64,000 nt of DNA, from positions 1-64,000 of the forward strand of contig CBDCJZ010000003.1 in assembly GCA_965218075.1 (NCBI GenBank), written 5' to 3'. The position numbers and the translations under genes were made by a program. The notes under the pieces were generated by a model. It searched no databases. It was not told the origin of the DNA and saw only the letters and a list, made by a program, of their open reading frames with translations. This DNA comes from JANQHO01 sp965218075 (GTDB taxonomy: Bacteria > Bacteroidota > Bacteroidia > Flavobacteriales > Schleiferiaceae). Below are positions 43,815-52,181 of this stretch, piece by piece; within the stretch, counting starts at the first letter, position 1, and each line of letters opens with the position of its first letter.

Positions 43815-44588
43815 TCATGCAGCGATCCTTTTCATATCAGATTTTCCCTCTTTGCAAAAATCATCGAGTTTTGGGTATTGCTTGTCAGCATTTCTGGTGA
43901 GATAAATAGCTTCCTTACTTCCCAGGTCCTGCATATCTTCGTGTATCGCCAGACTAATAAAGGGAAGAGATACTTTTTTGAATTCCAACAATGCTATAGC
44001 TGTATCTTTTGCTTTATTGTTCCCACGCACTCCAAAAAGGTAGAATTTACGGTCTTTACAACTCAAAGACCAATCCACGGTGAGAATTTCATAGTTGGCA
44101 ACAGGCGCGATATCCGGCTTTGGGTCGAATTCTTTCAGTTCTGTTTTGATATACTCTCCCAAGTCTTCGTAGAACGTAGAGCGGATAATTTCTCTACTCC
44201 AATAGCGCATATTACATATCTTTTGAATACAGCCTGCAAATTGCAGTATGGATTCATACAGCATCTCAATAGGGGTATCCAGATAAAGATTTCCGTTGTC
44301 ATTTTGAATACTGTTGTTTATCAGAATACTATCAAGGATCTTCTGACGGGAAGGGGTGTTTACTTCGTAAGTATAGGAAAGGCGCATGAGCGCCATACCA
44401 AAATCGCATATACGGGTATAATCTTCGTCTTTTGGGTTGTCTTGCAAGTAGATATCTACCATATCGCCATCCTCGTATAATATGGGAACTATGACTTGAT
44501 ACTTTCCCGGCCGTCGTTCATAAACGTCAAAGCCTGCTTTGGCTCTACTATTAAGTAGACTGGTTATCTTATTGATGTCCATTAACAA
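43815..44588 (-). CDS. DUF1828-family protein
   Basis: A 257-residue cytoplasmic protein. The N-terminal half (YERRPGKYQVIVPILYEDGD, MVDIYLQDNP, RICDFGMALMRLSYTY) resembles the DUF1828 domain, and the C-terminal half (TVDWSLSCKDRKFYLFGVRG, HEDMQDLGSKEAIYLTRNAD) the associated DUF1829 domain. Its start overlaps the end of the preceding DUF6978-like gene by 7 bp, so the two are co-translated. Pairs of this sort are found in defence islands and are proposed toxin-antitoxin or phage-defence modules; no activity is established. The family names are from memory. Confidence 0.6.
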   Translation of the reverse strand: MLMDINKITSLLNSRAKAGFDVYERRPGKYQVIVPILYEDGDMVDIYLQDNPKDEDYTRICDFGMALMRLSYTYEVNTPSRQKILDSILINNSIQNDNGNLYLDTPIEMLYESILQFAGCIQKICNMRYWSREIIRSTFYEDLGEYIKTELKEFDPKPDIAPVANYEILTVDWSLSCKDRKFYLFGVRGNNKAKDTAIALLEFKKVSLPFISLAIHEDMQDLGSKEAIYLTRNADKQYPKLDDFCKEGKSDMKRIAA

Positions 44589-45058
44589 AGTTCTATTTGG
44601 CGCAAAGTAGGGAAGTATTGTAAATAGTTTCTCACGCTTAGATCATTAAAGAAAGCCGAAAGCGCCTGCTGAAATGTACCATATTCGTTGGTGATTTCTC
44701 TATGGCTTTCCTGTGGCTGAGTACTACCCGAACCTATTTCTGCAGCAGTTATGCGATGTATATGGGGTTTAGCATAATGGCCATCTTGACTCCGACTTAC
44801 TTCTCCGTGTGGGCCGTTATAGCGAACAAGTGTAAGAGGCCCCAACTCTCTATCGTTGTGACGTAAACCAAGCGAGAAGTTTTCTATAAAAGTGTTATTT
44901 TGACGAATAAAAACCCCAAATGATTTGCCTTCTGAGGTCTGCAAGGTCAAACTACAACCTTTGTTAGTGCCATCATCCTTGTATTCTTTGACAGGAATTT
45001 TAGTTTCTATCTCCTTGGGAGATTTTATCAGGTCTTGAATTTCTTGATTTGTCAACAT
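44582..45058 (-). CDS. DUF6978-like partner of the DUF1828 protein
   Basis: A 158-residue protein starting MLTNQEIQDLIKSPKEIETK. A central beta-rich part (SLTLQTSEGKSFGVFIRQNN, LVRYNGPHGEVSR) precedes a conserved HYAKPHIHRITAAEI and a helical C-terminus. The family is believed to be DUF6978. It overlaps the DUF1828 gene and is the promoter-proximal partner. Truncated copies of its HRITAxEI region occur at about 43188-43290 and 46560-46660, so this gene family has been duplicated and lost in the island. Confidence 0.5.
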   Translation of the reverse strand: MLTNQEIQDLIKSPKEIETKIPVKEYKDDGTNKGCSLTLQTSEGKSFGVFIRQNNTFIENFSLGLRHNDRELGPLTLVRYNGPHGEVSRSQDGHYAKPHIHRITAAEIGSGSTQPQESHREITNEYGTFQQALSAFFNDLSVRNYLQYFPTLRQIELC

Positions 45059-45166
45059 ATCTGATTGAGGGGAGGGGAGCGAGGTGATTTGGAGAGCTTT
45101 TCGTTTTATTATTATGTAAAAATAATTGGATTTTTTTACACGTTTTTAGTTATTGCCTCTTTTATT

Positions 45167-46265
45167 TCAACAATTTTCTTTCCGATCTTTTTGACTCGAA
45201 TAGACGTATGTACTAATAAGCTTGAAATTGATATAATAACAATTTCTTCCCAGGGTCCTCTTTCTCAGGAATCCTTCTTGATTTAGAATCCGCAAATATT
45301 TTGTTGCTGTCGGTCGTGTAATCTTCAAATCCTTGCTGATGAATTCTATTTTCGTATAAGGATATTTAAACAGAGCATTGATTAAATCTTGGCTATATAT
45401 TTTCGGGTATTTCTCTCTAATGTTTTGTTTAAACTCCAGCATTAAAAGACATATTGCTTGTATTAAGCCTATCGTCTCCAATGAGCTAATGACCATTCCC
45501 CTAAGAATAAATAAAATCCATTCTTGCCAATTGCTTTTTTCTCTTACTTCTTGTAAAAGGCGATAATAATCACTTTTATGGTCTATAATATACCTACTCA
45601 AGTAAAGAATAGGTAAATCCAAAAGTCCTTTTAAGTGGAGATAAAGAATATTGATAATTCTTCCCGTTCTTCCATTGCCGTCATAAAAAGGGTGAATACT
45701 TTCAAATTTGATGATGAATGATTGCCATTTTCACCAATGGGCTGATATCGCTAATAGAATCATCGTTGATAAACTTTTCTAAGTTCTTCATTAAATTTTT
45801 CATTTGCTCAATATCTTGTAGTGGGGTATAAATGATTTCTCCAAGATTATTTTTTAATTGAGTTCCATTTTGAGTTCTGAACCCTGCGTCATTTCCTATT
45901 AAAATCTTTTGAGTATTGCAGATCATATTATTCGTGAGGATTTTTTTCTTTTTAACGGTGTCAAATCCCTTTAAGAGTGCGGCTTCATAATGTCTCACTT
46001 CTTTAGTGGCGTTACTAATGTTATTTTCGATTCTACTTTTATAGAGTTCGTCGCTAGTAGTAACGATATTTTCAATTTCAGAGCTAAATCGAGCTTCTTG
46101 TAATGGCAAGAGGTTCAGTAGGATTTCTTCATTTGGGATCGTTTTAGCCACTCCTTTCAATTCCCCTAAATATCGCTCAGCCCTAATAGCTGCTTTTAAG
46201 ACTTCTTTTGTTTCTAGCTCTTGTTTTAAAGGTAATTTTTCAATTTCCATTTTTATTATTTTCAC
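45167..46265 (-). pseudogene. Fic-domain protein with one-base frameshift
   Basis: Two adjacent minus-strand frames make one Fic protein. The N-terminal half (46265 to 45702) has the DUF4172-like start and the inhibitory-type region FSSEIENIVTTSDELYKSRI. The frame then shifts at an AAA run near 45707 and continues with FESIHPFYDGNGRTGRIINI, the Fic active-site motif HPFxDGNGRTGR. The C-terminus has a winged helix (ITRPTATKYLRILNQEGFLR). Fic enzymes transfer AMP to target proteins, and this class often carries its own inhibitory helix. Removing one A restores the whole 365-residue protein, so the break may be recent or an error. Confidence 0.8.
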
Positions 46266-46269
46266 ATAT

Positions 46270-46539
46270 CAGAACAACCGGAATATCGACCCGTCGGCGA
46301 ACCCCAGTTTATACCAGACATTGGGATTATCTTCGCTTATGTCAGTTAGACAGAGAGCGAATTTTTTGATTTCATCCTAGATTTGATGAACCTCGAGCTT
46401 TTGGGTTTGTACTTCTCATCAACGCGATAGGATAACAAGCTCGCCTCTTTCATATGGCTGGCTTGTAAGTTTCATTGTATCGGTTTTTATATTCATCCGT
46501 AAATGGTTGGATGATAAAACATTTTTGTTTTTCTGACAT
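46270..46539 (-). pseudogene. Remnant of a TIR/deoxyribosyltransferase-like gene
   Basis: Minus strand from about 46539 reads MSEKQKCFIIQPFTDEYKNR and YNETYKPAI, nearly the same as the start of the 370-residue protein at 42060-43172, and then breaks up with stops. It is a second, decayed copy of that gene's N-terminal domain. It directly follows the DUF6978-like remnant. Confidence 0.8.
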
Positions 46540-46540
46540 C

Positions 46541-46800
46541 TCACTTTTTGTTTTAGTAATTTCTCTATGACCTTCTGTGGTTCTAACACTGCCGGACTCT
46601 ATCTCTTGGGCAGTTAACACGGTGTATATGCCATTGAGTATAGTGAGACCATTGCTTTCTACCTACAATATGGTAAAAAAGATGATGATAAGAACGATAT
46701 AAAGAATAGCAAAGATAAAGGGAAGGAAAGTTTCGACAACTGTGAGTTTCCAATAACGGCTTACATTTTTTCCTTCCCTTAGCAACTCCCATTCACGCTT
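46541..46800. repeat. Duplicated segment, copy B
   Basis: It matches copy A at 43177-43440. It holds a truncated DUF6978-like fragment (about 46560-46660) and overlaps the 3' end of the intact membrane-protein gene (46663-47115). Extended downstream, both copies continue into a TIR-like gene start: intact after copy A, decayed after copy B. Confidence 0.75.
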
Positions 46801-47115
46801 AAAAAAGGGATAGGCGAGTTTTTGTTCTAATTCCTGTAAAGTCTTGAATTTTCCGGAGTTAAGCTGCCGATAGGAACGAATAATAATAAACCACGATGCG
46901 GAAAGTAAAATCCCAAAACTGCCAACGGCTATCAAAACTGCACCAAGGAGTATGGCCTCGGTGCCATATCTGAGAAATGCAGCGAGAAAAATCAAAGTTC
47001 CCGTTAGCAGGCTTACGAAAAGCCTATTTGCTCCTTCACGCCTCTGGCTTACCCTATCTGCAAGTTCGGAGTGGAGTTTGTAGATTTCTAACAATTCTTG
47101 TTTATTTTCATTCAT
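46663..47115 (-). CDS. RipA/SLATT-like two-span membrane protein
   Basis: A 150-residue protein. A helical N-terminus (LEIYKLHSELADRVSQRREG) precedes two membrane spans at about residues 30-50 and 55-80, then a conserved IIIRSYRQLNSGKFKTLQEL and KREWELLREGKNVSRYWKLT and a C-terminal hydrophobic stretch. This resembles small membrane proteins (RipA family / SLATT-like) encoded beside TIR genes, where the membrane protein may be the pore-type effector. It overlaps the TIR gene by 8 bp. The 3' half is duplicated at 43291-43440. Family name from memory. Confidence 0.6.
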   Translation of the reverse strand: MNENKQELLEIYKLHSELADRVSQRREGANRLFVSLLTGTLIFLAAFLRYGTEAILLGAVLIAVGSFGILLSASWFIIIRSYRQLNSGKFKTLQELEQKLAYPFFKREWELLREGKNVSRYWKLTVVETFLPFIFAILYIVLIIIFFTIL

Positions 47116-47522
47116 TATCTAACTCCCTTATTGCCGAGACAACGCTTTCAGTGTTCCACTTGACGATTTGGTTGGCATTATCCTTGACAACCGAGGATGT
47201 TTTTTCACTGCCTCTTGGCTCTATGGCTATGATCGGTTTTGCAACTGAAAACGCCTCTTTCGCTATTTTAATTTCTTTGTTAATCCACTTACTATAAGTG
47301 GCATAAACTCCTGCCAAGATAAGTATCACACTACAGGGCTTCATTTTTTGAAGAATAGCTTGATATAGCTGTTTGTCAGTCCCAGTTGTATGTATCGAGG
47401 TCATGTTTAGGTACTGAATAATCTTTGAAGTGAAAGTCTGATCTTTTTTTCAATAATTCTATTAGCCTCTCATAGTCGGGATATGCCCATGAATGACTGA
47501 TAAATAAATTATAGGTTTTCAT
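47108..47522 (-). pseudogene. TIR-domain (MTH538/ThsB-like) protein, frameshifted
   Basis: From an ATG at 47520-47522, behind a strong GAGGAGG ribosome-binding site, the frame reads YNLFISHSWAYPDYERLIEL and FHFKDYSVPK. A one-base shift near 47401-47407 (an extra C in AAACATG) then gives IHTTGTDKQLYQAILQKMKP, VILILAGVYATYSKWINKEI and VVKDNANQIVKWNTESVVSA. This is the MTH538/ThsB-type TIR domain of the Thoeris-like defence proteins; the Glu in the WINKEI region is the likely catalytic one. It is immediately upstream of the membrane protein. Restored it is about 138 residues. Confidence 0.75.
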
Positions 47523-47640
47523 AATATTTTCCTCCTCACTATGAGCTTATTCAATTAGTAGTTGCTTTGATGATTTTTTGCATTTATCGTGTTTGCTGGA
47601 GTTATACCCGAGTTTATCAAGCTACAAGTTTAAGGCATAT

Positions 47641-48444
47641 CTATATCAGATTCGATAAAAAAGCACGGGTTAAGTTAGTAGTGAACTTTTTAGCTACAGG
47701 AATATCGGCGGAGGTACTGTGAGTTTGAGCTTCAGTTTCAAAATCTATGGGATTTTGGGAAGAGGCAAAGAGCTCATCCAATTCTATATTTACTTTGATG
47801 GTATTATTGTCTTCGGGGTTTAGGGAATAATTGCCAGGCAAACTTACAACAGTGTAAAGTGGGTCTGTACCGGTATGGTAAGCCAACAAAAAGTCGTTAC
47901 CTTTCTGTAAGCTCCCGCTTAGATTTGCTCTACCTTCAAATTTTACAAAGCGATATTTTAACATATTCCAATACATGTTTTGATAGCTAGAAAGCGGATG
48001 GTCTTTTTTAAAGCTGGTGGGATCAGAATCATTAAGTTCAGTTGATAACCCTATTCCAAAACGACAAAGAGTTGTAATCACTAGATTTAAAGAAATTGAT
48101 TTCTAAATAATTAGCATCTAAAGGATCCGATATTGATCCGATATTGATCCGATATTGATCCGATATTTAAAAGGGCTACACTTTTAATCGGCAATTCTTT
48201 GCCGTCAGAACTTTCTAGTTTAATATCAGTAAAATATGTTTTAAAAATGGATACTTATGATATCGTAGCCGTTTGGCAAGCTAGTAATTTCATTGAGTAA
48301 TACCCTTTCTCCGCTGGAAGTCAGGTTAAATTCAATTCTCAATTTTCCCATGGAGTTTTTATTAGGAGAAGGTTCATCTTCACAGCCTAGTATCAACCCT
48401 AAACCTGCGGCAAAAAGAAAGAATTTTAAACTAAAGGTTTTCAT
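47641..48444 (-). pseudogene. MbnP-family lipoprotein, broken at an 11-bp repeat
   Basis: The pieces join into one MbnP-like protein: signal and lipobox (FFLFAAGLGLILGCEDEPSP), LRIEFNLTSSGERVLLNEIT, then TYFTDIKLESSDGKELPIKS and DANYLEINFFKSSDYNSLSF, and finally FGIGLSTELNDSDPTSFKKD and FLLAYHTGTDPLYTVVSLPG. Frame changes are near 48245, at the 11-bp repeat (48124-48167), and near 48055. MbnP-family proteins are periplasmic copper- or heme-handling proteins in other bacteria. An intact paralogue follows upstream at 48456-49223. Confidence 0.7.
48124..48167. repeat. 11-bp tandem repeat, four copies, inside the MbnP pseudogene
   Basis: GATCCGATATT is repeated four times exactly. The unit is not a multiple of three. 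With two (or five) copies the MbnP frame through this point is open, giving LNIGSISDPLDAN; with four it is closed by TGCTAA just after. Confidence 0.9.
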
Positions 48445-48455
48445 TCAACATCATT

Positions 48456-49223
48456 TTAATGTAGCTCGAATTGCAACTTTTCGGCCATGCTTTGGGCAAG
48501 GGAAAAGTCAGCAGAGTTAGTTACGTCGGACACTATAAGCGGTGTTCCAACAATATCCACTTCGTCCAAAACAGGTTTAAATTTAGCAATCATGGCTAGA
48601 ACTGCTTTTCCGTCTGTGCTAAGAGTGAAATTTATGCGGGTACTAAAATCCCGAGCTAGCATATAAGTTCCTATCTGGTAGGAAAAGGGAATGTTACCGA
48701 TAGTATCTTGAGGGTCTGATGGGTCTATAGCTCGGCCATTAATCACTAAAAAGTTATATCCGTAAGAGTCATTTCGCATAATATTAGCCTCATTTAGCGG
48801 GCTCCTATCGGATAAATTGTTTAACTGAGCATATACTGTAGCTACTGAATCCAAGCCAACGCTTAAACCATAATTTCCCGAATACCTACCTGGCTCCACT
48901 TCCATAATGAAATATTGTGTGTTATTCAAGGCATACAGATAATAGTTGCCTTTTTCAGTGAAAGTATCTGTTCGATGTGTCAAATAAAAATCGGAGACCA
49001 AAAGCTGTAATTTTTCAATAAAAAATCGATTACCTTGAGCATTCACATACAAATTGTCTGTAGAGATGGGCTTATCTTCATAGAGCATTAAAGCTGATAA
49101 TTGCACGTTTTTCGTCTCAAGGACTTGGTTTTTAGTTGCCTTCCCTGTCAGGTTTTTTTCTTTACAGCAAGGGGCCATGAGAACTAGGCTTATGTAGAGG
49201 AGAGCTTTATGTGTAATATTCAT
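48456..49223 (-). CDS. MbnP-family periplasmic lipoprotein
   Basis: A 255-residue protein with a signal peptide and a likely lipobox Cys (LVLMAPCCKEKNLT). Typical MbnP phrases are LYVNAQGNRFFIEKLQLLVS (near residue 60) and EVEPGRYSGNYGLSVGLDSV. The gene is intact and co-oriented with the broken paralogue 12 bp downstream, so the pair arose by tandem duplication. MbnP-type proteins partner with MbnH-like cytochrome enzymes in copper or methanobactin handling; no mbnH-like gene is visible here. The specific ligand is unknown. Confidence 0.7.
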   Translation of the reverse strand: MNITHKALLYISLVLMAPCCKEKNLTGKATKNQVLETKNVQLSALMLYEDKPISTDNLYVNAQGNRFFIEKLQLLVSDFYLTHRTDTFTEKGNYYLYALNNTQYFIMEVEPGRYSGNYGLSVGLDSVATVYAQLNNLSDRSPLNEANIMRNDSYGYNFLVINGRAIDPSDPQDTIGNIPFSYQIGTYMLARDFSTRINFTLSTDGKAVLAMIAKFKPVLDEVDIVGTPLIVSDVTNSADFSLAQSMAEKLQFELH

Positions 49224-49447
49224 TGCGTTTAATAATAGTCATATTTGACGATGCCGCTTATTCCGCAAGATATTCGACGCCATATTTTCATCCAAAGCGG
49301 TCAATGTCTGAATCACTAAGCTCCAAAGATGACTTTTACAGGATTGATAGAATGAATAACTCTGTTTTCATTTCCGCCATTTTAAGTTTGCACCTTAAAG
49401 TATCATCATTGACAAATATAGTAAAAATAGACGAGGGGAAAGGGCCT

Positions 49448-49990
49448 TCAATAAATGTTTCTGTCAGATTTGCGCTGTAAGATAAGGGCCGATATAAGAG
49501 AAATGACTAGGCCAATAAAAAACACCGTAGCTGCCATGATAAAAGCATACAAATAGGAGTTATTTATCATATCTGCATACTGTTCCATGTTTTGATGTAT
49601 TATTTCTCTTTCAGCCTCACTTTGTGCATTTTCCAATAGGCATCTCTCATAATACAATCCAAAGTCAGCTAAAAAAGTAGGGTCAACTACTTCATAGAGC
49701 AAAAGGTTGGATCCATAAAATATTATGCTGGCTATGATAGTAATGGTCACGGCTATTCCCAAGCCTTTTAAAAAGCTAAAGCCTTGCTGATCCAGTCGAT
49801 TGCGATAAACTCTCGTACTGAAATAAACCGGTATAAGCGATAAAATCATAGTACTATAACCCATTATTTCGCCATAGCTCATAAAGGAACAGTCTAACTT
49901 GCTCCAATCATTAAAAAGCAATGGCCCTAAAAAGAGAACAGATACCAGTATACCGATGAGGATACTGTGGTTACGTATGACTTTGCTCAT
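49448..49990 (-). CDS. DUF4199 membrane protein
   Basis: A 180-residue protein with four membrane segments (about residues 8-26, 40-57, 76-97, 147-170). ILIGILVSVLFLGPLLFND at the start and FSFLKGLGIAVTITIIASII in the middle place it in DUF4199, as does the other copy at 35008-35562. Function unknown. It is co-oriented with the MbnP genes but separated from them by about 220 bp. Confidence 0.75.
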   Translation of the reverse strand: MSKVIRNHSILIGILVSVLFLGPLLFNDWSKLDCSFMSYGEIMGYSTMILSLIPVYFSTRVYRNRLDQQGFSFLKGLGIAVTITIIASIIFYGSNLLLYEVVDPTFLADFGLYYERCLLENAQSEAEREIIHQNMEQYADMINNSYLYAFIMAATVFFIGLVISLISALILQRKSDRNIY

Positions 49991-50081
49991 CTGTTTAAAT
50001 AATTTATAACCTGCTTGTACAGCCTTGTAAGGAACTGTAAGTACCTCAAACTAGGCTCGACTGAAACAAAAAGTAATTTAA

Positions 50082-50106
50082 ATCTTAGGCGCGAAGGCGC
50101 TTAAGA
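50082..50106. terminator. Hairpin downstream of pyrF, unassigned
   Basis: ATCTTAGGCGC pairs with GCGCTTAAGAT around a short loop, with one mismatch. It lies in the 265-bp gap between the DUF4199 start (49990) and the pyrF end (50256). It could end pyrF transcription, which runs on the minus strand towards it. Confidence 0.35.
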
Positions 50107-50255
50107 TAAGAAAACTTAATGGAAAGCTAATATAATAGGGGGTTACCTCTTTAAAATTAAAAAATCTCTATGATGATCTTTGTTACTTCAAGAATGCTTA
50201 TACTCCTAATAAAAATCCTTGATTTGCATTAGACAGATCTGCTTTAAAGAAATAG

Positions 50256-51086
50256 TTATAATAGATCGGCCATTTGCTTTTGTAAGCGTTTTGCTTCTTT
50301 GGCAGCAACTTCTGCAAAATCCCGAGCTCGTGACGCATAAATAATAGAACGAGAAGCATTAATCAGTAGGCCTCCATCTTGTGTTTTTCCATTTCCAATA
50401 ATGGATTTGAGATTACCTCCTTGGGTGCCTATTCCGGGAACTAAAAGAAAGTGATTGGGAACCATTTCTCTTATTTGTTTAATGTGCTTGGCTTTGGTTG
50501 CTCCGACAACATACATCATATTTTCGGGAGTTCCCCAGCTTTGGCTTATGTACAGTACCTTCTGATAAAGCATTATCGGTTCCTGATCTACAGGATGTGC
50601 TAGGAGGGTAGTTTGAAAATCACTGGCTCCAGAATTTGAAGTCAAGACCAATAAAATAATCCATTTGTTGTTGCTATTGTCCAAAAAAGGCTTAACTGAA
50701 TCAGTCCCCATGTATGGAACGATAGTTATAGAATCAAAAGACAAAGTTTTTAAAAAAGCTTTGGCATATTGGGCAGAAGTATTGCCGATATCCCCCCTTT
50801 TGGCATCAGCTATAGTGAATATATCTGGATAATGTTGATTCAAATAGTTAATAGTTTTTTCAAGGCTTTGCCAACCTTTTAAACCCTCTGCCTCATAAAA
50901 AGCTAGATTAGCTTTGTAAGCTACTGCAAAGGGGTGAGTGGTATCAATTATGATCTTGTTAAAAGCAAAAACGGGATCATCCTGAGCTTTTAAACTATGG
51001 GGCATTTTTTCGGGATCAGTATCTAAACCAATACATAAAAGGGATTGCTTTTTAAATATTTGCTCTGTTAGCTGCTTTCGGGTCAT
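50256..51086 (-). CDS. pyrF: Orotidine 5'-phosphate decarboxylase (type 2)
   Basis: A 276-residue OMP decarboxylase, last step of UMP synthesis. The catalytic D-x-K-x-x-D motif is DAKRGD at 94-99. FCIGLD-type start (LLCIGLDTDPEK), IVPYMGTDSVKPFL and LLVPGIGTQGGNLKSI are as in the longer bacterial/mycobacterial type. It is the last gene of a purM-prfA-pyrF run with 4-bp and 11-bp spacings, so all three are co-transcribed on the minus strand. Confidence 0.95.
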   Translation of the reverse strand: MTRKQLTEQIFKKQSLLCIGLDTDPEKMPHSLKAQDDPVFAFNKIIIDTTHPFAVAYKANLAFYEAEGLKGWQSLEKTINYLNQHYPDIFTIADAKRGDIGNTSAQYAKAFLKTLSFDSITIVPYMGTDSVKPFLDNSNNKWIILLVLTSNSGASDFQTTLLAHPVDQEPIMLYQKVLYISQSWGTPENMMYVVGATKAKHIKQIREMVPNHFLLVPGIGTQGGNLKSIIGNGKTQDGGLLINASRSIIYASRARDFAEVAAKEAKRLQKQMADLL

Positions 51087-51090
51087 GATA

Positions 51091-52170
51091 TTATTTTAAA
51101 CCCCCTGATCCTTCCTTTAGTCTTTCTGTATTTTCGGCTATCTGGAGCTTATCAATGAGTTGTTGAACATCTCCATTCATCACTCCTACTAGGTTATGAA
51201 CTGTAAAATTGATACGATGATCGGTAACTCTTCTCTGTGGATAGTTATAAGTTCTAATTTTGGCAGAACGATCACCAGTTGAAACCATAGTCTTTCGTTT
51301 ACCAGCTATGGAATCTAAGTGTTTTTGTAGCTCTAATTCATATAATTTGGTACGTAACATCTGCATAGCTCTTTCCCTATTAGCTAGTTGAGACCTCTCT
51401 ACCTGACATACAACTACTATCCCGGTTGGCTTGTGAGTCAGTTGTACCTTTGTTTCCACTTTGTTCACATTTTGCCCACCTGCACCTCCTGAACGGCAAG
51501 TTTGCATTTCAATATCTGTTGGGTTTAGCTCTACGTCTACTTCTTCTGCCTCGGGCAGTACTGCTACAGTAGCTGCTGATGTGTGTATTCTGCCTTGAGT
51601 TTCGGTTTGAGGAATTCGCTGGACGCGATGAACACCAGACTCAAACTTTAATGTGCCGTATACATTTTCCCCAATTACGTTGAGAATAATCTCTTTATAA
51701 CCTCCTATGGTTCCTTCGCTAAAGTCTATAACTCTAGATTTCCAGCCTCTGTTTTCGATAAAACGGATATACATTTTGTATAAGTCCCCAGCAAAAATGG
51801 AAGCTTCGTCTCCTCCGGTTCCTGCTCTTATTTCCATAGTGGCATTTTTGGTATCTTCTGGGTCTTTGGGGATCAGCAGCCACTTTATTTTTTCCTGTAA
51901 TTCCTCCAGCAGAGGCTCTGCTTTTTCCATCTCCGACAAAGCTATTTCCCTCATTTCGGGATCCTTCTCTGTTTTTATAAATCTTCTGGCTTCTTCAATA
52001 TTATCGATCAGGGTAAGATATTCTTCCCTAATTTCTATAATTGGTTTTAACTCTTTATATTCTCTATTCAGTTTCACATAGCGTTTTTGGTTGGCTATTA
52101 CATCTGGCTGGATGATAATATCGTTTACTTCGTCAAAGCGCTGTTTTATTGCATCCAGTTTATCTTTCAT
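51091..52170 (-). CDS. prfA: Peptide chain release factor 1
   Basis: A 359-residue RF1 that terminates at UAA and UAG. The GGQ motif for peptidyl-tRNA hydrolysis is at 231-233 (SGGAGGQNVNKVETKVQLTH). The codon-recognition tripeptide is PQT at 187-189 (RIPQTETQGRIHTS), the P-x-T form of RF1 rather than the SPF form of RF2. The length is standard. It lies between purM and pyrF. Confidence 0.96.
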   Translation of the reverse strand: MKDKLDAIKQRFDEVNDIIIQPDVIANQKRYVKLNREYKELKPIIEIREEYLTLIDNIEEARRFIKTEKDPEMREIALSEMEKAEPLLEELQEKIKWLLIPKDPEDTKNATMEIRAGTGGDEASIFAGDLYKMYIRFIENRGWKSRVIDFSEGTIGGYKEIILNVIGENVYGTLKFESGVHRVQRIPQTETQGRIHTSAATVAVLPEAEEVDVELNPTDIEMQTCRSGGAGGQNVNKVETKVQLTHKPTGIVVVCQVERSQLANRERAMQMLRTKLYELELQKHLDSIAGKRKTMVSTGDRSAKIRTYNYPQRRVTDHRINFTVHNLVGVMNGDVQQLIDKLQIAENTERLKEGSGGLK

Positions 52171-52181
52171 AAGTCATTCTA

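Noticed and set aside
48124..48167. CRISPR-like array because of regular repeats
   Set aside because: The units are only 11 bp, directly adjacent and without spacers, so this is a simple tandem repeat.
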